Shown here: positions 11,919 through 23,204 of the stretch, one piece after another
Layout of the letters: each line of letters begins with the position of its first letter
How positions within the stretch are numbered: the stretch's first letter is position 1
Notes under the pieces: model-generated
Database searches by the model: none
Seen by the model: only the letters and a program-made list of their open reading frames with translations
Told to the model about the DNA's origin: nothing
DNA from: Bidens hawaiensis
Taxonomy: Eukaryota; Streptophyta; Magnoliopsida; Asterales; Asteraceae
NCBI GenBank assembly: GCA_021521415.1
Contig: JAIQDT010003583.1
Location: forward strand, 124,001-188,000
DNA length: 64,000 nt
Direction of reading: 5' to 3'
Position numbers and translations under genes: made by a program

Positions 11919-12983
11919 CTTGACCCTTGTATTTTGTTTACATTACACTAGTAAATAAAACATAAATGACACAAACGAGCCATTGAGTTAGGAGTGATTA
12001 TTTCCAACAACACTCTAGTTTTGACTATTTACACAAACGACCCTTGTAATTGTGAAGAAACGTGATTAACAGTACAACCTGATCCCATGTGACCTGAGAC
12101 ACGATTAAACTAAAATCTAAATATGCAACTCGTATAAGCCTATTACCTGAACTATATATTAGAAGAGTGGGTCGATTAGTTGGTTGAATCCTCCAAATTC
12201 GGGTTAACCCATATAACACGAGAGTGGGTTGTTTTAAAAATCCTAACATTTAATAGGGTGCTGGTTGTTGTCATGTTGCAGCAATCGAAGATTCGGAAGG
12301 CAAAGTAAATGACAAAAATAGTGAGCATATAAAAGTTTGTAGTAGACTTCATTCCGATACAATGAAGCAGAATTCATTTGTATATTTTATAAAAGTTATA
12401 TTTAAAAATAATTCCAATATAGTAAAGTAATATTCATTATCGAAGAGTCTTTATTAGTTATCTTCACTACATGGTATGGGTTCATAAATTAATTAGATTT
12501 TGTTAAAGTTGATAAGAATCTCATTAAGGTTTGGAATATGGTTATAACTTATATGCTTGAGCTTAAAACAAATTTTTTTCCCTGCCCATTACGGTACCAA
12601 CCCGAAACCCAACCCAACCAAAACAACCCACTAGTAAATTAGGTCGGTTCTTGAGTTTTCCTAAACATCCAACCCGAATAACATGAAACCAGAGAAAATG
12701 CCCGATTACATCGTTGGTGATTGGAAAAATAAAATTATTCGGAAAAAATAGCAAAACATCCCACCAAAATACTCCAATTATTATTTTTCAATAGAAGTCA
12801 ATAACAATAAAAACGTGGGATGATGTGACGATGTTTATGGGAATCTAACTATGGTGGTGTTAATTTGGTGTTTGTGAAAAATGTGTGTTTTTTGACATGA
12901 CAAATTATTATGTATGGTTTTAGGTGTTTTTGGACCTTACTGTGAATGCACTAACGAAGTCACCATCGGAAACAATTGGATAG
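11919..12983. other. intergenic spacer upstream of the ankyrin gene
   Basis: No coding sequence is supported. Two stretches rich in AACCC/GGGTT (12165-12250 and 12585-12680, for example CCGAAACCCAACCCAACC) resemble the low-complexity interiors of hAT-type MITEs, but no paired ends were found. The promoter and any first exon of the downstream ankyrin gene should lie in the last few hundred bases; no convincing TATA box was fixed. Confidence 0.35.
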
Positions 12984-14915
12984 TTGATTATCGTCATTAA
13001 CATTATTAAAATTTTAAAATGGTACACAGATTCAGCTTCACCGAAAGTGGATTTGGAAATAGAGACGGATGGTGAATATGCAGAAACAGACACCAACAAA
13101 TTGCGGCAACGAATTGCGGATAAGAATTTGTTTGAAGAATGCTTTGAACCAGAAGAGATAAACAGGTTCACAGAACAAATGAATAGTGATGGCACCACGT
13201 TACTCCACATAGCCGTTGAAACAGGTCGTAACTATTTCATCGAAAATCTACTGTGGTATATAACTGATCTTGACTTGACTGTGATAAAAGATACAAATGG
13301 ACGCACCGTCCTTCACATTGCTGCCTCTGTTGGTAACAAAAAAGCAGCAGAGCTCTTGGTTGGGAAAAACTCAAATCTATTATTTATTAAAGACAATGAA
13401 GACCATACACCATTAAATAAAGCTTATGAAAATGGGCAGCATGATGTCGTTTCTTTATTGATAGACGCAGAAAAAGAAACCAACAAGTTCCGAAAACAAA
13501 TTTCGGATGGGGATTGGTTAAAAGTATATGCCAAACTTAAAAAGAGAAATGCTTTAACAGAAAAAATCGATGGTCATGGCTACACGTTACTTCACAAAGC
13601 TGTTGAAATCAGTCGTAAAAATTTGGTGATAAGAATACTACCGCATATGCGTGAGCCTGTCGACTTGACTAAGATAAAATCCTCGGATGGAAGCACAGTC
13701 CTTCACATTGCTGCCATTGTTGGCAACACAAATGCAGCAGTGCTCTTGATTAAGAAAAACAAACGTCTGTTCCATATTAAAGACAAAGAAGGCAAAACAC
13801 CGTTGCATAAAGCTACTGAAAATGAGCATCATAATACCATTGCATATTTACAGGAAGTTGACAAGAAAAATGATAGCAACGAATTTCGGCAACTATTTAT
13901 TGATGAGAAATGGTATGATATATACAGCACGCTAAAAGAGACGAATGCTTTAAATGAAAAAATCGACAGTGATGGAAACACATTACTTCACATAGCTGTT
14001 GCTAAAGATGTTTTCTTTTTGATCGAAGATGAAGTAGAGCGTATGCATGCACGTAACTTGACAGACATAAAAAATTTCAATGGAAGCACAACTCTTCACA
14101 TAGCTGCGATAGTTGGCGACACAGATACAGCAAAGATCTTGGTTAAAAAGAACAAAGATTTGTTGCATACAAAAGACAAGGAAGGACACACACCATTGGA
14201 TAAAGCTTGTGAAAATATGCATCTTGATACGATTGCATATCTTCTGGAAGCCACAGAAGATCAAGAAAAAAGCAAGAAAGAAGGTGAGGAAGCCGTCATT
14301 GTTGATGGAACACCGTCGAATCATCTCCCTTCCGACACAATAGGTGTCGACCTTCTTGTTAATGCTATTTCTTCAAAGCGATACGGTAACTCTTCTTGTC
14401 CTTGTTAAAACACTAGTTTTTATACCCGGGGCAATGCGAGGTAAAACCCAAGCGTTACTACGATAGGTCAACGAAAATGGTCGGTACGTCACGGTATACA
14501 TACCATTGATAAAATTCGAGCGTTAAACCCTAAAAAATTAATTCGTCAAATTAACGTATAAAAGATTATAATACTTAAAACGATGTTTATTTGGTCAGTA
14601 AAACCGGATGGTTCCCAATTGTTGTCAGTCCCGGGCATTGAGGCAATAACTCGACACGAATTTGGTCGGTACTGATTACATGCGTTACGGTACAAGAGCT
14701 AAAAAACGAAAAAAAAAAGATATAAATTGAGGTAAGATCAATGTCCAATTGGGGGGGGGGGGTATCGGTCGGTAAACTTGCGCTTTAGTAAAACCCGGGC
14801 ACTGAGACGTCTAGCCTGTGTGAATTTGGTCGGTTTCTGTGAGGTTGTTATGCTACCGGAACTAAAACAAAATAAAATGACTTTGGCCGGTTTACTTTAC
14901 ATTCATTATACCAAT

Positions 14916-15310
14916 TGATGCAGCGGTAAAACGATAACGGCGATCGAATCACGTTGATTCAACGAATTCCCGTGATGATCTTTCAAAACCCCCAAATCCC
15001 ACCCAAAGGTCAGGGAATGTAGAAAAATAATTATTATTAAATTTAAGTCTAACCTTTCAGATTACATTACCAGCATATAAAAAGACTTTAAAATATGAAA
15101 TGGGCCTGGGCCAAACAAAAACCCAAAATAATAAATGCAAAAACTGACAAAAAAAACATAAAAGACCCATAACTTTATTTAGGAAGCGTTTTTGGCTTCG
15201 AACAAGGGACAAACCGTCGTAGGCTATTTGCCACAATGTGTTCCTCGTCTCAAGCTTCAATTTGATTGGTAATGTGCTTGAAAAGGAGCTTTGTGGGCCA
15301 AGTTATGCCC
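14916..15310 (-). repeat. left arm of ~400-bp inverted repeat, LTR-like
   Basis: The sequence from TGATGCAGCGG to GTTATGCCC is the reverse complement, with mismatches and small gaps, of 16301-16714. Just to its left ATACCAAT resembles a methionine-tRNA primer-binding site, so this arm looks like a 5' LTR end of a minus-strand copia element whose interior would lie to the left. Confidence 0.75.
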
Positions 15311-15569
15311 ATTTCCGTGGGCCACCTTTGAACACGTTCATCGATACTTGGGCCTCCATCATAATCAAACCTAAAACAAAACAACACGAAAAAAAATCAC
15401 GAACCAATATGGTGCCACCAAATTACCCAATAGGGCACTTGCGAAACCAAAGTTCATAATTATATATAGTAGTCATAGTAACGAGCTATATGCGTAACAT
15501 ACGTATGTATGCGCACAGCAGATGTGAATATCAACAAACGCCTAGTAAAATATTGCAGGTTCTCTTTGG

Positions 15570-15935
15570 ATGGATCTAACAACTTTACTCGGATCAATCC
15601 GTGTTGTTAGCTAGCGGAAATCACTAACAACACTCGGATCTAAGATCTTAGTTTGTAAGAAACCAAAGAAAGAAAGGTAGAAAAGTTAGGTAGGTGGTGT
15701 TTGGTAGAGATAGAATTCTCTTTATTTCCAAGTGAGTTTTTGAATTATGAAGAGTTGTTAAAGGTTGTGAAGAAATGGGTTAAGTGACCCTTAATATAGG
15801 GTCCCCATTTATCTAACTTTTACATTTTGTTCTTACAAAATAAACGCACTGAGATACATATTACACTGACTCTAAGCAAATATAAAGACATACACAATCC
15901 TAAAACTAATATAGAATATTGGCCCTACAATCTCC
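15570..15935 (-). repeat. LTR-like block with polypurine tract
   Basis: The stretch starting GGATCTAACAACTTTACTCG and ending at CCCTACAATCTCCCTC is typical of a copia LTR next to its polypurine tract read from the opposite strand (minus: GAGGGAGATTGTAGGGCC). The motif GGATCTAACAACTT..CGGATCAATCC recurs at 20078-20105, so the two blocks belong to one family. Confidence 0.5.
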
Positions 15936-16300
15936 CTCTAGGATTGAGTATGTCCAGGAACCTTCATCAAGTTCATTGTTTCGTCTTTATTTCTTGATTT
16001 CTAGTACTTGTCTTGATCCAAGAGCTTGAACGAGATTGGATCTTGGACAATTCTTTATTTTTCGATCTTGAATACTTGACCTTCAATCTAATTTCCTAGG
16101 AAGGATCGGCAATAGCAAATTTTAGAAACCTCAATTGCGGGAGGCTCGACATCTAATTTTCCTTTGTTGACTTTCTTGTGCCGACTTGTTTCTTTGCTTT
16201 GTTCTTCGACTGATATTCAGACACGATCAGTTCATTTTCGGGTTCAACTGTCAGGTTCTCGTTTTCTTTTAAGCGCTTCAGCATCGGCAACTTCAGTCAC

Positions 16301-16714
16301 GGGCATAACTTGGCCCACGAAGCTCCGTTTCAAGCCCATTACCAGTCAAATCGAAGCTTGAGACGAGGAGCACGTTGTGGCAAATAGCCAAAGGCGTTTG
16401 GCCCTGACCGAAGTCCAAAAACGCCACCTAAATAAAGTTATGGGCCTTTTAATGTTTTTTCAGCAGTTTTTGCATTTTTCTTTTTGAGTTTGTGTTTGGC
16501 CCATGGCAATTTTTTTGCCCATTTCATATTAGAAACTTTATTTATATTCAGTTTATGTAATGTGAAGAATCAGACTTGAATTTAGATAATAAAAATTTTT
16601 CTCTTCAATTTCCCCATGACCTTTGGGTGGGATTTGGGAGTTTTGGGAAGTTCTTCACGGGTATTCTTAGAATCAATGTGAATCGATCTTCGTTATCGTT
16701 TCACCGCTTCATCA
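16301..16714 (+). repeat. right arm of ~400-bp inverted repeat, LTR-like
   Basis: It pairs with 14916-15310: shared blocks include GCTTGAGACGAGGA, CTAAATAAAGTTATGGGCC, GGCCCATG, CCATTTCATATT and the terminal TATCGTTTCACCGCTTCATCA. It ends CATCA, the expected 3' end of this LTR family in plus orientation. It is slightly longer than the left arm because of indels. Confidence 0.75.
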
Positions 16715-19160
16715 CGTACTCATTACAATGATACGTCCAACAATCTATGTTTGATCTTTATTTTAATGAACTTTAACTGCAAGTGCCATTTATCAACCAC
16801 ACTATACGTCTAACTCATTACAGTGACGAGTTCAACTTAAGTTTACTTACGTTTCGCAGGCTCTAATTGAAGTCACTGATCAGACAATAAAAGAAAACAT
16901 CCCAATTAACCACCACAACGGATCGGCTATTTTCTTCTCTCTTAACTTCGCGTTTAATGAGCAAACTGCTCAAGCTAATTAGTGATTTACATGTTATGAG
17001 AATAACCCGCTCTCTCTTCTATTTTATTTATAACACGAATATTAAGAGGTAAACTTTATATTATACTAATAAAACAATCAATCAAAACACCCATACTAAT
17101 AAACCAGAAAATAAACTCTGAACCAAATAACCCTTTTTGATATATCTTGATCTTATTTACTTATTTATTTATCTCTTTCATATCTGGAATACATATGCTC
17201 ACCAAAATAAATATTGAAGTCTCTTAAATATCCTTTCAGATTTTGCATCAAATTTAATTAGCAGAAATCCTGAATATGCTGTCTTGAATGACAATGTACT
17301 AATGGCTATGGCTAGAACCTTTCCGAGTGGGTTAGACTATGCGGAAAGACTTATCAGTCCAAGTAAACTTCTTCTAATACACTTTTTGCTGCGCTTATAA
17401 ATTCCATTGTCCTTTTAATAGTGTTAACGATTTACTCTTTTCAGGTTTGGACGATATAAGTTACACTGTAGTCAAGGAAACTCAAAAGTTGTTTAAACTA
17501 TCAGTAGACTTATCTAAAGTACTGAAAAATTAGTTTGAATTAGTGCTAATTCTTTTTGGTAAGAAATTATTAAATTTATACAGCTGCAGTTAGCTTTCTA
17601 ATAAAATTTATGTTCATTCAGTTCCAGCAGCGATGATTTATTGGATTTTTTATTTATTTCGCCTCCTCCTGTCGTTGGCTTATTTGCCGTACTTTATGCT
17701 TTATTTTCTATGGTGGAAGGCTGCAGCAACAATAGGTAAAAGTGTCTAACGATCTTGTAAGAAGAAGGATCATAATGATTTGAATGATATGTTTCTATAT
17801 TCTATCTTGCAGTCCCACCCATTAAGCATATCGAGATGAAACGGAAGGAATATAAGGAAGCAACAAAGGTTCTAAAATTAGTACTGGAGACAATTATAGA
17901 GAAGCGCCTTGGTAGCAGTCATGATTTATACACTGGACCGATTCTTGAGGCGGCATGCCAAGATGCTTATGAAGTTGTGTATCAAATTTTAGGACGATGG
18001 CCTGAAGCAATCCGCTGCAAAGATAAAAATGGTTATGACATCATCCAGTTAGCAACAATACATCGTTCAGAAAGAATCTTCAACTTGATCTATATCATTG
18101 GGGAACATAAGAATATTTATCGAACAATAGAAGATTCTTCTAAGAACAATTTGCTGCATTTGGTGGGAAGATTAGCTCCTTCAAACAAACTGAAACGTAG
18201 AACAGGTGCAGCATTACAACTACAAAGAGAGCTTCAATGGCTCCAGGTACATACCAAATACGTTATTTACCATAATTAGGTGAAAGAATTGATTTCACTT
18301 TATTGAACTACTATACAATACAAACTTTAAATACAAGAATTACAACCTACAATTAGGGAGTGATTTACTCCTCCCGTAAATACAAAAGATAACAATCTTG
18401 ACTAACTAAAAATAAAATATATATTGAATCTTGAATTAATATTTGTCGGTTATTATTAGGGAACTACTGCTTGAACCTTCATAGTAGAGTAATTAAAAGA
18501 TTAGTTTATACAGGAAGTGCAGAAGCTTGTATATCCAGCATTTGTTACTAAAGAGAATATCTTTATGGTAACACCAGAGATGGTCTTCACAAAGGAACAT
18601 GAGAACTTGGTGAAAGAAGGAGAAACATGGATTAAAACAGTAGCAGAATCATGCAGCATCACTGCAGCACTGATTACCACAATCGTGTTTGCAGCAGCCA
18701 TTACGGTACCAGGTGGAAGCAATCAAGACACTGGTATCCCTGTGTTTAGGAAAGAGCTGCCTTCACTATCTTTGCAATAGCAGACGCATTCTCACTATTC
18801 TCATCTGCAACTGCACTATTGGTGTTTTTGTCAATCCTAACTGCACGTTTTGCGGAGCAGGATTTTCTAGTCAGTTTGCCAAGACGGCTCATTATTGGCC
18901 TTTGCACCTTGTTGATCTCCACAACGTCCATGATGGTAGCCTTTAGTGCCACATTATTCCTTGTTTTTTCTCAACAGAAACTGTGGGTACTCGTTACGAT
19001 ATGTGCATTAGCTCTTCTACCAATTGCATTCTTTTTTGTTCTACAGTTTCCCCTTATCTTAGATCTATATGGGTCTACATACCTATTCAGGTTTGGTAAG
19101 AGTGAAAATAAAACCCATAAATTACTTCTGAACGACATACGGTTCATCAATGTTAAGTGA

Positions 19161-20074
19161 AATGTATGCATCTTTTCATTTGTTTTGTATGTTATTGTAA
19201 TAATCATATTCTTATATTGTATTGTAAGTTTGTAACCTGTTACATTTAGTACCTTCAACTCAAACCTTTGGATTTGTTAAAATATAATCCAGACTGTATT
19301 AATCATATTAATTATGTTAGCTATTTATTTTGACAATTATTTCTAATAGTTGTGTGTCTTAATAATCATTGCCTCCAATGGCCACTGTCAGGACGGCTCT
19401 GATAATTCATGTGTACCGGTCATTGCGGAAAAAATATACCCCTTAAGCCTTAACGTACTGAATAATGTAAACATTTTTTTAAACAACGATTAGAATTATG
19501 ACAATAAACATAACAATTAACAAAATAATGGTATTATAATGAGTTTGTGATATACTAAATGGGCTGTTAGCTGACTGATGATTTGTGAAGCTCTCATAGC
19601 ATTCTTGATAGCAATTTGGTTAATTAACTCTTTGTAGTTTATGTTATCTAATATTCCTTTCTCGATAGCTATCATCCCCAACCCGCCTTGGGCATTGTGG
19701 ATCATAAATAAGATTTCAATAACTATAATTTCGAAAAACTCCATTACGCAGATACTAACGTGATTGTTGTTGTTCAAAGTCGACGATGTTGTTATCCCAC
19801 CTATTCACTTCATTTTATTTATTTATTTAACTTTTATTGATTAAGCAAAACTAATGGGTCTTTTTCAATTTTAATGGGCCTATAAGTCTCTGGGTAAAAT
19901 CAAAAAAGTAGGTCTAACAAGTGTTCGAATATTACCAAAAGAGTGGGATTATAAACGTCCGGGTGTATATATAACATCAGGATTTTTAAATTTTTATGAC
20001 CGAAAAAACAGATGCCCCCGCCGAGCCCACCTTGCCCGCCCTTAGAGTTGGAAATGGTCACTATAGGTTCCCAT
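19161..20074. other. 3' flank of the ankyrin gene; no gene seen
   Basis: AT-rich DNA with no supported coding region. The 3' end of the ankyrin-PGG transcript should fall in the first few hundred bases. The minus-strand open stretches at 19517-19777 and 19900-20253 have no recognisable domain and appear accidental. Confidence 0.35.
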
Positions 20075-20340
20075 ATGGATCTAACAACTTGTTTCGGATC
20101 AATCCATGTTAATAGTGAGAGGATATCACTAATAGCGCCTAGACCCGAATCGTTTGAAAGCAAAAACCCAAAAGAAGGATAAGAAGAATGATAATGTTGG
20201 TAAAGATGTCTAATGATCATGGCGAAGAGTGCTCTTTTTATAGGGACTGCCATGTCCTTAGGGTTTCCATTAATTGGGCCAAGTGGGCTTGCCCACTGGG
20301 CTTACAAGGTAATGGCCTCGGGCCAATACAAATAGTTAAA
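20075..20340 (-). repeat. LTR-like block of the same family as 15570-15935
   Basis: It opens with ATGGATCTAACAACTTGTTT and CGGATCAATCCATGTTA, matching the block in intron 1, and contains a TATA-like region on the minus strand (CTATAAAAAGAGC, near 20230-20243). The two copies diverge quickly after the first 60 bases. Confidence 0.4.
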
Positions 20341-20524
20341 CGATAGCTATAATCATATTACAATAACGAATTATCTAATACACAAGCGTACCATAACAAA
20401 GTAACAAAATAAGAGCCAAGTCTTCGAATTCGTTTTTGGTCTCTGCTTCTTAGTTATCCAAAAAAGAGGTTTATCATTCTTTTTATTTCTGGATCTCACA
20501 TCCATTTCACTGGCAGAACTGTCA

Positions 20525-21105
20525 GGTTGATCATTTCTTGTTCTGTGCTTGGTTTAGCTCTGGAACGGAATTGATTAAACCTACTATTCGTTTCCCTTTC
20601 CATCTTATGCCAGTTCTTGCAAGGTGAGACAGGTTACCACACACAAAACAAAGTCTTCTTCTGTCTTCCCTATAAAAACTGTCAGAATTATAATACATGG
20701 GTTGTGGTGAATAAGGTGATGGTTGAACGGGAACAAACAAGTTGTCGGATCTATAACCCCTATCATCAAAAACATTTGTATAGAAAGAGTTAACATAATC
20801 TTGTGGATAATAACCATAGTAGCTATTATCAAATTGATTGTACAATTGAGGTTGATAATGTTGATTGGTGAATTGATAAAATTGTTTCTATGAGGTGGGA
20901 CATATTTACGTGGTGTACTTGTCTTTTCCTTTTCAAAACAATTTTCATTAATTTTTGTTTCCTCAACTTTACAATCATTTGACGAACAACTAGGTATGAT
21001 TGTATTCGCATATACCTTTTCATGTACGTTTCTATTAAAAACACTCTCATCAAAAACTGTTTCACAGTCACTATCAGAAGTGGAAACATCATTTTCATTT
21101 TCTTT
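20525..21105 (-). pseudogene. copia gag C-terminal fragment with zinc knuckle
   Basis: The minus-strand frame carries a CCHC-like knuckle read LCFVCGNLSHLARTG; the last cysteine is changed, so only three ligands remain. Upstream on the minus strand the protein is rich in Tyr, Asn and Pro (DNSYYGYYPQDYVNS), as in spacer regions of Asteraceae-type copia gag proteins. An Asp/Ser/Glu-rich segment extends to about 21105 across a frame change. No protease or pol follows, so this is an isolated scrap. Confidence 0.6.
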
Positions 21106-22121
21106 CCCTTTTCAGATATCGGATATTTGGTTAGTTAGCATCGGTTTATTCGTATTTTTAATGTTTTTAACCATAACCGACATCTGAACCAATTCGAATT
21201 CGAAGTTGTCTAACAGAGTCAAATTCATTGGCTTCGGTTAAAACCCGCAAAAACTGCATTCACCCGAAAAAAGATACGAATAAGTATTGAGTTCAATAAA
21301 TTTAGGATGGGTTGTGGTATCCTTGCATTGAAGATTATGGGTGTGCATCCATCCTATTTTAATTTCCATTAATTCACATTATACTTTTTCTTTATATTCA
21401 ATTATTTTAAACAATACAAAATTTACAAAATATACTTATTATATATAAAATATCATGGTCAAGAAAAATAAATTGAAAATGGAGATTGTGTGGAAAATGA
21501 AAGATTATTACTAAAGAAAATGAGTGTTTTTTAAACTGAAAAACCTTATGTGTCAGTCAACGGGTGTATTTATGGTTCTTAGCGTCGGGATATTCTATGT
21601 TTTTATGAGAAGAAAAAAATTTGAAGTTAGTTCTCTCATTGCCTGGAAAACTATCAGAAATCAAGAACTTGTCTTCTCCTAGAATCCTAATCCCTTCTTC
21701 TACACAATATGATATTAGATCTCCGGATCGAACCACCTATATGTCTAAGTACAACTTTTAGTACCTAATATACTATTCATTACAATTTTTTTTTCTTCTG
21801 AATGTGACATGTTTTAGCTACAAAGTTGTATATTGCAAACACTTAATAACCTCTAATTTGTGACTAAGGTATTATCAGGATAGCTATGGATAACCGGCGT
21901 TTTTATTGGTTAACCTGTTTATAAACCGAACCGAGCCGGTTTAATCGGTTTGAACAAGCTCTACTCCTAAACTGGTTTTTAAACCAAATAAACCATGCGC
22001 TGACCAAACTCATGGTTCGGTTTGGTTCAGAAACTCATCCGGGTTGAAAAAAAATCATTATTGTACACCTTTGGTAACCATCGGGCCTCAAAAGTTAAAA
22101 GTTGGGGTCCACCTCCACTAA
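21106..22121. other. spacer with short repeat scraps
   Basis: No coding region is supported. The block 21890-22050 is dense in AACCGG/CCGGTT words (GAACCGAGCCGGTTTAATCGG), resembling the interior of hAT-type MITEs, but clear paired ends were not found. The 3-bp CACTA target duplication (TAA) ends this stretch at 22119-22121. Confidence 0.35.
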
Positions 22122-23049
22122 CACTACAAGAAATTTAAGTATTAGTGGCGACGCTGACTATTAGCGGCGACACAAATCATGTCGTCGCTAATGGCTAGTG
22201 TCGCCGCTAAGGCGTCGTCGCTAATAGCTCAATCCGTGTGCTCCATACCAAAGCAGAGCTCCTGAACGTTGATTAAGTATTGATCCAAGGGCTACAATTA
22301 CATCTGCTCAAACAAATCTCCTTATCTTCTCCTCAAACACATCCAACCATCACACTCACACACTCAACCACACCTTCACCAACCTAACATACCGTGGATC
22401 TCGTTCAACCGCTGGGAAATATCTAGCTCTCCATTGTGGATCTCGTCTTCTTCAACAACACACCTGCCACCTTCATTCCACCACCGTTTTTTCAAGATCC
22501 AGCCACCGTCAAGCTCAAGCTCCGCCACCTTCGGACCGTCGCCGTGTTTTCAAGACCCGGCCACTGTCAAGCTCAAGCTCCAATCCGTCGGACCACCACC
22601 GTGTTTTCAAGATCTGGCCAGCGTGAAGCTCAGGCTCCACCACCGTCGGAACAGCCGCCGTGTTTTAAAGCTCCGGACTTTCTTTTCTATCTTGTGTAGT
22701 TTTAGTAGAAATCATGTAGTGTTTTTTTTTAGAAATCATGTAACAGTAGCCCGATATTAATGAGAAATTATTTGTGTTTTGTTTGATTTTGGAGTTAATT
22801 TTCATTCATTTCATTTTCAAGTTCGTTTGCGGTGTACCGTACAATATCTGGAATTAGTCTCCATTGAACTTTCCGGTAAACTCTCCGGTGAAGAATTAGC
22901 GGCGACGGATTCGTTATTAGCGGCGACAAGATAAGCATCAGCGGTGAGGAAATAGCGGCGACATGTCGCCGCAAATACATTTAGCGGCGACAAACATATG
23001 TATTAGCGGCAGCAACATGTCGCCGCTAAAACTCTTTTTTCTTATAGTG
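22122..23049 (+). mobile_element. 928-bp non-autonomous CACTA element
   Basis: The ends are CACTACAAGAAA on the left and TTTCTTATAGTG on the right (reverse complement CACTATAAGAAA), flanked by the 3-bp duplication TAA (22119-22121 and 23050-23052). Subterminal copies of TAGCGGCGAC and its complement cluster within about 120 bp of the left end and 160 bp of the right end, as expected for TnpA-binding repeats. The interior (22430-22690) has three diverged ~65-bp tandem units around GTTTTCAAGA..CCGGCCAC. Short open frames there are repeat by-products. No transposase is present. Confidence 0.93.
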
Positions 23050-23204
23050 TAACAACCAATCACATTTCTCTTAAAAATTTAGTTAATAACTTAAGCCTAG
23101 CTAACCCACAACTAGGGGAGGGAAAAGTTCGTTGGGTTAGTTGGAATCGAGTTACTATTCCCAAAAAGTTCAGTTAAGAACTTAAGCCTAGTTAACCCAC
23201 AACT

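Larger units (their letters stand above)
14386..17239 (+). other. intron 1 of the ankyrin-PGG gene, filled with repeats
   Basis: The donor is G|GTAACT after the codon for the last tyrosine of NAISSKRY, and the acceptor is CCTTTCAG|AT. Joining them in phase 1 continues the family pattern into DFASNLISRNPEYA. At 2854 bp it is much longer than the other introns (63-267 bp). It contains decayed repeats around 14410-14910 with recurring ACCCGGGCA and GGTCGGT words and a G-run at 14752-14762, an inverted LTR-like pair, and another LTR-like block. Confidence 0.75.
12984..19160 (+). pseudogene. ACD6/ITN1-like ankyrin-repeat PGG-domain membrane protein, broken gene
   Basis: This family (Arabidopsis ACD6 and ITN1 are relatives) has N-terminal ankyrin repeats and a C-terminal PGG domain with four membrane helices; members act in defence, cell death or salt response. 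A consistent model has six exons with matching phases: <12984-14385, 17240-17362, 17445-17558, 17622-17735, 17813-18246 and 18514-19160. Exon 1 has nine ankyrin repeats. Exon 5 has PPIKHIEMKRKEYKEATK. Exon 6 has ETWIKTVAESCSITAALI, the PGG triplet and three further helices. Two lesions are visible: an in-frame TAG in exon 3 (17531-17533) and a one-base loss in exon 6 near 18752-18758, between helix 1 and helix 2. No ATG opens exon 1 upstream of its first repeat (the first in-frame ATG is at 13179), so the true start lies in an unseen upstream exon or is lost. Confidence 0.88.

Noticed and set aside
13179..13181. First in-frame ATG as the true start of the ankyrin protein
   Set aside because: It falls inside the first ankyrin module, and conserved spacer sequence lies upstream, so an upstream exon or lost start is more likely.
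22434..22760. 108- and 87-codon Pro/Ser-rich frames
   Set aside because: They lie inside a non-autonomous CACTA element and arise from its internal tandem units.
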